The notes under the pieces were generated by a model, which was not told where the DNA came from, did not search any database, and saw nothing but the letters and a program-made list of their open reading frames with translations. A DNA stretch of 8,959 bases from Chloroflexota bacterium (lineage in GTDB: Bacteria; Chloroflexota; Dehalococcoidia; UBA2979): assembly GCA_016875695.1 (NCBI GenBank), contig VGPB01000072.1, forward strand, positions 1 through 8,959, written 5' to 3'. Shown here one piece after another: positions 1-8,580 of this stretch. The position numbers were made by a program, and so were the translations under genes. Numbering within the stretch: the stretch's first letter is position 1; every line of letters starts with the position of its first letter.

Positions 1-408
1 CAGCGCCGGGTGCTCTACACGGCGCTGCTGCAGGACGCCGGCGTGCCGGTGCGCGAGCTGCCGCCGGGCGTGGACGTTGCGGGTGGGCACTCGGCGGCGG
101 GCGCGTGGGCGGCGGCGCAGCTTGGGCTCGACGCACAGGTGTGCGAGGCGATCCGCGCGACGCATGAGCGCTGGGACGGCGAGGGGCACCCGCACGGGCT
201 GAGCGACGTCGCGATCCCGCGTGCGGCGCTGATCGTGAGCGCGGCGCACTGGGCGAGCGACCTGCTGCGGCCGATCGCCCACCCGCTGCGCGCGCGGGCC
301 ACGCTGTCGGCGGTGCCGGCCGGCGCGGTTGAGCTGGTGGTCGGGCCGGTGGTGGCGCGCGCGCTGCAGGCCGAGCTGCGCGGCGACGCGGTGTGGATGG
401 CGCTGTGA
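1..408 (+). CDS. Degenerate HD-GYP-like domain protein, 5' end outside window
   Basis: The frame is open from the first base, so the start lies upstream. The visible part reads like the second half of an HD-GYP (cyclic-di-GMP phosphodiesterase type) domain. ALLQD occupies the HD position, GGHSAAG follows, then a THERWDGEGHP segment matching the canonical HHERxDGxGYP, then an IVSAAHWASDLL segment matching the usual VADAYDAL. Several ligand positions are altered: HD is QD, HH is TH, GYP is GHP, and the Asp of VAD is His. Catalysis therefore looks unlikely, and a sensory or scaffold role is inferred. The stop TGA (406-408) is in the same frame as the next HD-GYP-like gene, with no other stop in the 57 bases between them. 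The two may be halves of one tandem-domain protein, so this could be part of a split gene. Family assignment is fairly secure; activity and specificity are not. Confidence 0.7.
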   Translation, partial: QRRVLYTALLQDAGVPVRELPPGVDVAGGHSAAGAWAAAQLGLDAQVCEAIRATHERWDGEGHPHGLSDVAIPRAALIVSAAHWASDLLRPIAHPLRARATLSAVPAGAVELVVGPVVARALQAELRGDAVWMAL

Positions 409-465
409 GACGACCAACTCGCGGCGCAGCTAGCTGCAAGCACCCGCGCCGACGGCAAGCCGTCG
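409..465 (+). other. In-frame inter-domain spacer after a TGA stop
   Basis: These 57 bases lie between the TGA ending the first HD-GYP-like frame and the GTG of the second. The stretch is in frame with both, contains no stop, and reads as a hydrophilic Ala/Gln/Asp-rich linker (DDQLAAQLAASTRADGKPSV). Most third codon positions are G or C, as in the flanking genes. No Shine-Dalgarno-like purine run precedes GTG 466. This fits an inter-domain linker of a formerly continuous protein, or two coupled genes. Confidence 0.4.
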
Positions 466-1053
466 GTGCAAACCGTGGAGCAGGTCGCGCTGGCGTTCGG
501 TCGGATCGTGGACGGGGCGGCGCGCGAGCACGGGCGTGCGGAGCGGGTGGCGGCGCTGGCGGTGGCGCTGGGCGTGCAGCTGGGGCTGACGCGGGACCAC
601 CTGCGCGCGCTGCGCGTGGCGGCGCTGCTGCAGGACGTGGGGCAGCTGGGGGTGCCCCGGCAGATCACGGAGAAGCCGGCGCTCTTGTCGCTAGAAGAGA
701 TGGAAGTGATGCACCGGCACCCGAGCTGGGGTGCGCGGCTGCTGGAGCTGGTGCCGGGCTTCGAGGAGATCGCGAGCTGGATCGAGGCGCACCACGAGCG
801 CCCGGACGGGCGGGGTTACCCGGCACTGCTGGCTTCGGCGGAGTTGCCGTTCGCGGTGCGCATCCTGGCGGTAGCGGACGCGTACTGCGCGCTGCGTGTC
901 GAGCGCGCGCACCAGGCGCGGCTCACGCAGCAGGCGGCCCTGGCGACTATCGAAGATGGTGCGGGCACGCAGTTCGACACGCGGGTGACGCTGGCGCTGG
1001 AGCCGGCGCTGCACGCGCTGGGAGCGTGCGCGGGCACCGCGGCCAGCGCCTGA
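466..1053 (+). CDS. HD-GYP domain protein with altered HD dyad
   Basis: A 195-residue protein that is essentially one HD-GYP domain. Motifs in order: H22 in AREHGRAERV (first ligand helix), LLQDVGQLGVP at 54-64 (canonical LLHDIGKIGIP, so His56 is Gln and the Lys at 60 is Gln), MHRHPSWGARLL around 82-93, HHERPDGRGYP at 109-119 (intact GYP), and RILAVADAYCAL. Active HD-GYP proteins hydrolyse cyclic-di-GMP at a di- or tri-metal site that needs the HD His, so this copy is probably weak or inactive and may bind ligand instead. The GTG at 466 is chosen because it is the first start codon after the TGA at 406; no Shine-Dalgarno is visible, and GTG 475 is also possible. The 57 bases upstream are open in the same frame with GC-rich third positions, so translation may originally have continued from the preceding domain. 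Confidence 0.75.
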   Translation: MQTVEQVALAFGRIVDGAAREHGRAERVAALAVALGVQLGLTRDHLRALRVAALLQDVGQLGVPRQITEKPALLSLEEMEVMHRHPSWGARLLELVPGFEEIASWIEAHHERPDGRGYPALLASAELPFAVRILAVADAYCALRVERAHQARLTQQAALATIEDGAGTQFDTRVTLALEPALHALGACAGTAASA

Positions 1054-1147
1054 GTCGGGCGCATTGCATGCGCGTGGGGAGCTCGCCGCCGGGCGCGAGG
1101 ACCATGGCACGGGTGGCGACGGGGCCGCGCTGCGAGCTCGCGGTGGG

Positions 1148-1279
1148 TCAGGCGTTCGGCGGGACCGCGGCGTCTTCGGGGCGCTCCGGCTCGCTCGCGG
1201 GGTGGCGGCGCGCCGAGAGGACGACGGCGGCGACGATGCCGAGCGCGAAGCCGGTGGCGATCTTCAGCAGCCTTGGCAT
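1148..1279 (-). CDS. Small single-span membrane protein (43 aa)
   Basis: This short gene starts at ATG 1279. It is preceded four bases away by a perfect AGGAGG (complement of 1284-1289), the best ribosome binding site in the window. The product begins MPRLLK, has one hydrophobic helix at about residues 7-21 (IATGFALGIVAAVVL), then ARR, and ends in a hydrophilic Pro/Glu tail (ASEPERPEDAAVPPNA). Positive charges on both flanks leave topology open. It resembles the short glycine-containing anchors seen in YtxH-like or other small inner-membrane proteins, but I do not recognise the family. The gene converges on the HD-GYP gene and diverges from glyS. The frame stays open upstream to 1432, but those extra residues look like random GC-rich translation, so the internal ATG with the strong ribosome site is preferred. 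Confidence 0.6.
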   Translation of the reverse strand: MPRLLKIATGFALGIVAAVVLSARRHPASEPERPEDAAVPPNA

Positions 1280-1334
1280 GGGGCCTCCTGCGCCGGGCGG
1301 CGCGGGACGCGCGCCCGCGCGTGCGCCGACGGCC

Positions 1335-1340
1335 ATCGTA
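1335..1340 (-). promoter_or_regulatory. Possible -10 element for the small membrane protein gene
   Basis: The complement reads TACGAT, identical to the proposed uvrA -10, and lies about 55 bases upstream of the ATG at 1279. No good -35 is seen 16-18 bases further upstream (that hexamer is CCGCCT), so the call is weak. Confidence 0.22.
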
Positions 1341-1354
1341 GCGCGCGGCGCGCC

Positions 1355-1384
1355 TTGAGGCGGGCCGCGCGGCGGTGGTACGCT
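1355..1384 (+). promoter_or_regulatory. Putative sigma-70-type promoter of glyS
   Basis: TTGAGG (1355-1360), an 18-base spacer and TACGCT (1379-1384) fit the TTGAnn / TAnnnT pattern. Transcription would begin near 1391, giving a leader of about 65 bases before the glyS GTG at 1456. The same -35 hexamer occurs in the proposed uvrA promoter. Confidence 0.4.
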
Positions 1385-1421
1385 TCGCGGTAACTGCACA
1401 CATCCAACGTGAGTGTGACCA

Positions 1422-1459
1422 GCCCTGCGCAATAGGGCGTCGTGACCGAGGCGCTGTGA
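1422..1459 (+). promoter_or_regulatory. glyS leader: hairpin with Shine-Dalgarno and five-codon frame
   Basis: A 5-bp stem pairs GCCCT (1422-1426) with AGGGC (1434-1438) around a 7-base loop. The right arm contains AGGG, the only purine-rich ribosome-site candidate here. Four bases later GTG 1442 opens a five-codon frame, MTEAL, whose TGA (1457-1459) overlaps the glyS GTG (1456-1458) as GTGA. The nonamer GTGACCGAG occurs at both 1442 and 1456, so the mini-frame and glyS begin with the same three codons. GlyS might be translated by coupling to this frame, with the stem modulating access. GTG is common in DNA this rich in GC, so chance is a serious alternative. Confidence 0.3.
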
Positions 1460-2832
1460 CCGAGACGCCCCCTGCGCCCTCCCCGCTGAAGGCCGACCCG
1501 CCGCCGCTGAAGGCGGACCTGGACACGCTGGCGTCCCTGGCCAAGCGGCGCGGGTTCGCGTTTCCCTCGGCGGAGCTGTATGGGGGCTTCGCCTCGACGT
1601 ATGACTACGGGCCGCTCGGGGCGGAGATGAAGCGCTGCATCCGCGATCTGTGGTGGCGGCGGATGGTGCAGGAGCGGGACGACGTGGTGCCGATCGAGGC
1701 GGCGGTGATCACCAACCCCGCGGTGTGGCACGCGTCGGGTCACGTTGCCGGCTTCACCGACCCGCTGATGGACTGCCTGCAATGTCAGTCGCGGGTGCGC
1801 GCCGACCACGTGGTCGACGACACGTGCCCGGTGTGCGGGGCGGTCGGCCGGTTCACGGCCGAGCGGCAGTTCAACCTGCTGTTTCGCACCTTCGTCGGGC
1901 CGGTCGAAGAGGCCGCGGCGGTGGCGTACCTGCGGCCGGAGACGGCGCAGGGCATGTTCGTGAACTTTGAGAATGTGCTCACGACGACGCGGCGGCGGCT
2001 GCCGCTCGGCATCGCGCAGGTGGGGCGGTCGTATCGCAACGAGATCACGCCGGGCCAGTTCATCTTCCGCACGCGCGAGTTCGAGCAGATGGAGCTGGAG
2101 TTCTTCTGCCACCCGGAGCAGTCGCTGGAGTGGCACGCGTACTGGAAGCAGGAGCGGCTGGACTGGTACCGGCTGCTGGGCATCCGGCCGCAGCAGCTGC
2201 GGCTGCGCGACCATGAGCAGAGCGAGCTCGCGCATTACTCGCAGGCGACGGCGGACATCGAGTTCCACTACCCGTGGGGGTGGGGGGAGCTCGAGGGCGT
2301 GGCGCATCGCGGCGACTACGACCTGCGAGCGCACGCCGCGGGCTCCGGCCAAGCGCTCACGTACTTCGACCCCGACACGCAGACGCACATCGTACCGCAC
2401 GTGATTGAGCCGGCGGTGGGGGTCGACCGGGTGCTGTTCGCGGTGCTCGCCGACGCGTACGACGAGGAGACGGACGCGCGCGGCGAGACGCGCGTGGTGC
2501 TGCGGCTCGCGCCGAGCGTCGCGCCCGTGGAGGTGGCGGTGCTGCCGCTTTCGCGCAACGAGCGCCTCGCGCCCGTCGCGCGCGAGGTGTGGGACCTGCT
2601 GCGGCCGCACTTCCGTACGCAGTCGGACGACGCGCAGTCGATCGGGCGGCGCTACCGGCGGCAGGACGAGATCGGCACGCCGCTGTGCGTGACGGTGGAC
2701 TTCGAGACGCTCGACGACCGCGCGGTCACGATCCGCGACCGCGACTCGATGGCGCAGTTGCGTGTGCCGATTGCGAACCTCGAGGGCGCGCTGCGCGAGC
2801 AGCTCGCGCTGGTGCACCCGGAGCGGCGATGA
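1456..2832 (+). CDS. glyS: Glycyl-tRNA synthetase, alpha2 type
   Basis: Class II aminoacyl-tRNA synthetase that charges tRNA-Gly with glycine using ATP; cytoplasmic homodimer. The 458 residues match the single-chain bacterial/eukaryotic-type enzyme rather than the alpha2beta2 form. Visible landmarks: RRGFAFPSAELYGG and TYDYGPLG (residues 31-55); motif 1 region VVPIEAAVITNPAVW (77-91); a four-Cys zinc site C107, C110, C124, C127; RPETAQGMF (160-168); motif 2 GRSYRNEITPGQFIFRTREF (190-209); motif 3 EPAVGVDR (318-325); then an anticodon-binding domain from about residue 352, including QSIGRRYRRQDEIGTPLCVTV. Start: GTG 1456 gives a family-like N terminus; the frame is open further upstream (GTG 1375) but that part looks non-coding. 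The first 23 residues are Pro-rich with a repeated PLKAD. The stop overlaps the next gene's ATG (ATGA), so the two are translationally coupled. Confidence 0.96.
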   Translation: MTETPPAPSPLKADPPPLKADLDTLASLAKRRGFAFPSAELYGGFASTYDYGPLGAEMKRCIRDLWWRRMVQERDDVVPIEAAVITNPAVWHASGHVAGFTDPLMDCLQCQSRVRADHVVDDTCPVCGAVGRFTAERQFNLLFRTFVGPVEEAAAVAYLRPETAQGMFVNFENVLTTTRRRLPLGIAQVGRSYRNEITPGQFIFRTREFEQMELEFFCHPEQSLEWHAYWKQERLDWYRLLGIRPQQLRLRDHEQSELAHYSQATADIEFHYPWGWGELEGVAHRGDYDLRAHAAGSGQALTYFDPDTQTHIVPHVIEPAVGVDRVLFAVLADAYDEETDARGETRVVLRLAPSVAPVEVAVLPLSRNERLAPVAREVWDLLRPHFRTQSDDAQSIGRRYRRQDEIGTPLCVTVDFETLDDRAVTIRDRDSMAQLRVPIANLEGALREQLALVHPERR

Positions 2833-3641
2833 ACGGCGAGCGCCCCGCGCTGCGCCTGCTGCACACCTCGGACGTGCACCTCGGGCAGTACGACTACCAC
2901 GCTGGGCGGGACAACACGGACAACCTGCGCCGCGAGCACCACCACGCGACGTTCCGCGCGCTCATCGACGTGGGGCTGCGCGAGCGCGTGGACTTCATGG
3001 TGATCGCGGGAGACTTCTTTGACAACGCGCGCGTGCACGAGGCAACGCTGCGCTTTGCGGCGGAGCAGATCGCGCGCCTCGGCGCACCGGTGATCATCGT
3101 GCCGGGCAACCATGATCACGTCGGCGCGGGCTCCGTGTACGACCGGTTGGACCTGACCACGCTGGCGCCGAACCTGGTGCTCATGCGTTCGATCGAGGGT
3201 GAGACGGTGCACCTCGACCGCCTGGGCGTCGCGGTGTGGGGGCGCAGCCACCCGGAGCACGAGACGAGCTTCGCGCCGTTCGCGGGCGCGCCGGCGCGTG
3301 GCGACGCGCCATGGCACATCGCGGTGGGGCACGGGCACTACGTGCACCCGGAGTCGGCGGACCATCCGTCGTTCCACATCCACGAGGACCACCTCGCCGA
3401 GCTGCACCACGACTACATCGCGTTGGGGCACTGGGACCGGCAGCTGCGTGTGTCGGCGGGCGCGCGCGTGGCGGCGTACTCGGGCGCGCCGGACGGGCCG
3501 GTCGCGAGGCTGGGCGAGATGGGGCGTGTGCTGGTCGTGGACCTAGAGGCTGCGGGGAGCGTGCGTTTGACCTCGCACCCGCTCACCGGTGGCGCGATCG
3601 TGCAGCACGATGACATCCCGTTGCTGCGCCGGCGTCCGTGA
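2829..3641 (+). CDS. Calcineurin-like metallophosphoesterase (SbcD/Mre11-like)
   Basis: A 270-residue metal-dependent phosphoesterase, probably with two metal ions and acting on nucleic acid or nucleotide. Motifs: DVH (15-17), GDFFD (61-65), GNHD (93-96), VGHGHY (166-171) and ALGHWD (198-203). The DVHLGQ opening, GDFFDNARV and the DYIALGH segment are closest to the DNA repair exonuclease branch (SbcD, Mre11, YhaO). The last motif is normally GHxH; here the second His is Asp203, which could still bind metal. The protein is shorter than full SbcD (roughly 400 residues) because the C-terminal capping region is missing, and no SbcC-like ATPase lies next to it, so the sbcD symbol is withheld. The ATG at 2829 overlaps the glyS stop by four bases, implying one transcript and coupled translation. 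A GC hairpin follows 16 bases after the stop. Substrate unknown. Confidence 0.85.
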   Translation: MNGERPALRLLHTSDVHLGQYDYHAGRDNTDNLRREHHHATFRALIDVGLRERVDFMVIAGDFFDNARVHEATLRFAAEQIARLGAPVIIVPGNHDHVGAGSVYDRLDLTTLAPNLVLMRSIEGETVHLDRLGVAVWGRSHPEHETSFAPFAGAPARGDAPWHIAVGHGHYVHPESADHPSFHIHEDHLAELHHDYIALGHWDRQLRVSAGARVAAYSGAPDGPVARLGEMGRVLVVDLEAAGSVRLTSHPLTGGAIVQHDDIPLLRRRP

Positions 3642-3656
3642 GCACACGCGCGACGG

Positions 3657-3685
3657 GCGACGGGGGCGCCCAGGCGCCCCGTCGC
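3657..3685. terminator. GC-rich hairpin between convergent genes
   Basis: GCGAC-GGGGG-CGCC (3657-3670) pairs with GGCG-CCCC-GTCGC (3673-3685), leaving one bulged G and a tiny loop that would open by a base pair or two. There is no T tract on either side. Its place between the ends of the metallophosphoesterase gene and fdxA suggests a bidirectional terminator. Confidence 0.55.
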
Positions 3686-3709
3686 ACGTCGCGCCGCCGT
3701 CGAGCGAGG

Positions 3710-3994
3710 TTACGGGGCGAGCGCCGCGACGCGCGCGCGCGCGGCGTCCCTGTCCTTGAACCAGAGGGCGTCGATCTCGGTGTAGGGCGCCTGGTCGGCG
3801 GGCACGTCGTCCTCGGCGAAGATGGCGGAGACGGGGCAGGCGGGCTCGCACGCGCCGCAGTCGATGCACTCGTCGGGGTCGATGTAGAGCTTGCGGTCGA
3901 TGCCCTCCTCGAAGTGGATGCAGTCGACCGGGCACACGTCGACGCACGACTGGTCGAGGGTGTCGATGCAGGGCTGCGTGATCACGTACGTCAT
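3710..3994 (-). CDS. fdxA: 7Fe ferredoxin (3Fe-4S / 4Fe-4S), FdxA type
   Basis: A small cytoplasmic electron carrier of 94 residues. The cysteine pattern is C9-x7-C17-x3-C21-x3-C25 then C43-x2-C46-x2-C49-x3-C53. By comparison with Azotobacter FdI (known family knowledge), C9, C17 and C53 would hold the 3Fe-4S cluster and C21, C43, C46 and C49 the 4Fe-4S cluster, leaving C25 free. The MTYVITQPCID start, CPVDCIHFE, LYIDPDECIDCGACEPACPVSAIF and EDDVP segments are typical of FdxA. The ATG at 3994 is supported by GAGGAA (complement of 4001-4006) six bases upstream and by a good promoter at 4043-4072. The gene appears to be transcribed alone. Its redox partner is not in the window. Confidence 0.95.
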   Translation of the reverse strand: MTYVITQPCIDTLDQSCVDVCPVDCIHFEEGIDRKLYIDPDECIDCGACEPACPVSAIFAEDDVPADQAPYTEIDALWFKDRDAARARVAALAP

Positions 3995-4042
3995 GGGGGC
4001 TTCCTCTCTCGGTCGACCGGCGGCGCGTGCGTTGCGGGTGCG

Positions 4043-4072
4043 ATTCTAGGGACGGCGCAGCGGCAGCGACAA
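4043..4072 (-). promoter_or_regulatory. Promoter of fdxA
   Basis: On the minus strand TTGTCG (complement of 4067-4072), 18 bases, then TAGAAT (complement of 4043-4048), five of six matching the TATAAT consensus. Start of transcription is expected near 4036, with a leader of about 42 bases carrying the GAGGAA ribosome site. Confidence 0.55.
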
Positions 4073-4105
4073 GGCGGCGCGGCGCGCGCGGCGGTGACGA
4101 GCTGG

Positions 4106-4807
4106 TTACGAGACGGGCAGCGGCTGCGCGCCGGGAGGCACGAGCATCTCGGCGGTCGCGCCGCAGCCGGTGCGAAAGCCGACGATGCGCCCGCCCGCGA
4201 GCACGATCGCGAGCGCCTGGGGATCGGGCGCGCTCCCGGTCGCGGCAAACACGACGACGTGGTCCGTCGCTCGCGGCAGCTGGAGCACGCGACCGTCGCT
4301 ATAGACGCCGGCGAGCGGTGGCAGCTGGTCTACGCGCACGCGGTACGCGCCATGCAGCCGCAGGGCGGCGGGCTGGAAGCCCTCGAGGGTGGAGCGGAGC
4401 GCGGCGGGCGTGCGGAGCTCGCCTTCGCAGGTGGCGATCGGGAACACTTCGACGGGGGTGCCGGGCGGCTGGCTGCCGCACGCAGGCGCGGAGCCCGGGC
4501 CCTGCTGTGGGCCGCATGGCAACGCCTCGAACGTGACGAGGGCAGCGAGCGCAGCGGAGTCGCGGGCCTCGACGGCGCGGATCACGGCGTCGACCGGAGC
4601 GACGCCAGTACCGGGCGTGCCGGCGGTCGCGGGCGCGGTTGCGGTGGCCACGGCCGGCGTGGCCGCTGGCTCGCCTGTGTCGTCGTCGCTGCAGGCGGCG
4701 CCGAGCAGGAGCAACAGCGCCGCGAAGAGCGCGGCGCCCACTTGCGCGAGCGTCGATGGGTGCGGAGCGCGCCGGGGGGCGCGCGGGGACACGGTCGTGA
4801 GGTGCAT
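4106..4807 (-). CDS. Predicted secreted lipoprotein, function unknown
   Basis: A 233-residue protein with a lipoprotein signal peptide: basic N region (PRAPRRAPHPS), hydrophobic core at about 24-38, and lipobox LGAAC ending at Cys39, followed by SDDD. Residues 44-70 form a Thr/Ala/Pro-rich tether. The folded part starts at about 71 (PVDAVIRAVEARDSAALAAL), a helical opening like those of small SnoaL/NTF2-like domains, but I cannot assign a family. Four further cysteines (98, 110, 127, 215) could make two disulfides, as expected outside the membrane. The ATG at 4807 has AGAGG (complement of 4814-4818) six bases upstream. It lies 49 bases downstream of the gene ending at 4857, with no obvious promoter between, so the two probably share a transcript. 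It stops 111 bases before the fdxA start, and the fdxA promoter lies in that gap. Confidence 0.8.
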   Translation of the reverse strand: MHLTTVSPRAPRRAPHPSTLAQVGAALFAALLLLLGAACSDDDTGEPAATPAVATATAPATAGTPGTGVAPVDAVIRAVEARDSAALAALVTFEALPCGPQQGPGSAPACGSQPPGTPVEVFPIATCEGELRTPAALRSTLEGFQPAALRLHGAYRVRVDQLPPLAGVYSDGRVLQLPRATDHVVVFAATGSAPDPQALAIVLAGGRIVGFRTGCGATAEMLVPPGAQPLPVS

Positions 4808-4856
4808 GACTTGCCTCTAAGAGCAGTCCGGCAACGAGCAGTTCGGGCGGAAGGGG

Positions 4857-5339
4857 CTAGGAGCGGCTCATGCGCCGCCACCAAGAGCGGCCCTCGGGCC
4901 GCTTGGGCGGTGCCGGGTCGGGCTCGCTCGGCGGCGGCGGGGTGCTGGCCGCGAGCGCGGCGCCGAGCCTGCGCCGCAGCGCTACGACATCGGCGACGAG
5001 GTCGAGCGCGGACGCGCCCTCGTCAGGCGCGCCCGGGGCGAGCTCCGGGAAGCAGCGCGCAATCGCCTCCGCGAGGCCGGGCACGGCGGTGCGGCGGCCG
5101 GCGAGATCGTACTGCTTGAGCTCGTTCGTGAGGCCGAGCAGCGCCTCGTCGAGGCGGCCGAGCTGGTACGGAGAGAGCTCGAGCGCGGTCTGGGCGCGGC
5201 CAAACTGCGCGGCGAGCGCGTCGAACACGGGCGCGAGTCCTGCCTGGGCCGCGGCCTCGGCGCCGGGCCGCCCGAGGTGGTAGGCGGCGGCGACGTAGAC
5301 GATGCGCGCGTCGTTGTCGCCGAGCGAGAGTGCGGTCAT
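4857..5339 (-). CDS. Unknown Ala/Leu-rich helical protein with basic C-terminal tail
   Basis: A 160-residue protein I do not recognise. Residues 1-130 are rich in Ala, Leu, Arg and Glu and look all-helical (for example VYVAAAYHLGRPGAEAAAQ and LRRRLGAALAAS). A Pro-rich linker follows at about 133-147, then a basic, aromatic end RSWWRRMSRS that could touch membrane or nucleic acid. There is no signal peptide and no obvious transmembrane segment. The ATG at 5339 is preceded by GAAGAAGG about six bases upstream, which fits a ribosome site. Codon use (strong G/C at third positions) matches its neighbours, which supports real coding. The lipoprotein gene lies 49 bases downstream on the same strand, so a two-gene unit is likely. 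Confidence 0.65.
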   Translation of the reverse strand: MTALSLGDNDARIVYVAAAYHLGRPGAEAAAQAGLAPVFDALAAQFGRAQTALELSPYQLGRLDEALLGLTNELKQYDLAGRRTAVPGLAEAIARCFPELAPGAPDEGASALDLVADVVALRRRLGAALAASTPPPPSEPDPAPPKRPEGRSWWRRMSRS

Positions 5340-5385
5340 CGCGTGCCTTCTTCAGCTGGGGTGCGGGCACAGGCGCGGGATTTAC

Positions 5386-5406
5386 GGCCGGCTCTCCGGG
5401 CCGGCC
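5386..5406. terminator. Inverted repeat GGCCGGC/GCCGGCC
   Basis: A perfect 7-bp stem (5386-5392 with 5400-5406) and a 7-base loop, next to a run of ten C (5405-5414). It is the second hairpin downstream of uvrA and just upstream of the 5339 gene. No T tract. Could be a terminator, or part of the leader of the downstream gene. Confidence 0.35.
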
Positions 5407-5430
5407 CCCCCCCCGCCCGCCCTCTCTCAT

Positions 5431-5451
5431 GCGAGGGGCTGCGCCCCTCGC
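5431..5451. terminator. Perfect 9-bp hairpin downstream of uvrA
   Basis: GCGAGGGGC (5431-5439) pairs perfectly with GCCCCTCGC (5443-5451) around a 3-base loop. It lies about 135 bases past the uvrA stop on the minus strand. There is no T tract, which is common in high-GC bacteria, so a uvrA terminator is inferred from stem strength and position. Confidence 0.5.
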
Positions 5452-5586
5452 GCTCCCCGCCCGGCTAGGGGCACTCATGACGGACGCCACCCGGGCCGGC
5501 TCCTCTGTCCACTTACGTCGACCTGTGCTCGCGTTCCCCGAGGGGCGAGGCGCGTCGTCGGTTGCGTTCGCTGCAAGAGAGGATAT

Positions 5587-8538
<2,952 letters not shown>

Positions 8539-8580
8539 CGGGGCACCTCGTCGCGGTTCGCGCGTGGGGAGTGGGTGCCG

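Noticed and set aside
1059..1099. Small stems after the HD-GYP stop (GCGCA/TGCGC and CTCGC/GCGAG)
   Set aside because: Five base pairs each with no T tract; such short stems are frequent by chance at this base composition.
393..1358. Plus-strand frame of 321 codons overlapping the HD-GYP gene
   Set aside because: Another frame across the HD-GYP gene, whose own frame carries the GYP, RHP and VADAY motifs; this one is Gly/Ala/Arg repeats.
1264..2817. Long minus-strand frame of 517 codons opposite glyS
   Set aside because: It is antisense to a full set of GlyRS motifs, has an Arg/Pro/His-rich random composition, and is a usual by-product of GC-rich codon bias.
4832..4845. Second possible LexA-like site CAACGAGCAGTTCG
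   Set aside because: The half-sites are spaced by five bases rather than four, one arm has a mismatch, and no promoter is seen there.
3638..5119. Long plus-strand frame of 493 codons across fdxA, the lipoprotein and the unknown gene
   Set aside because: It lies antisense to three better-supported genes, including an unmistakable ferredoxin, is low-complexity Arg/Ala/Gly, and has no ribosome site or motif.
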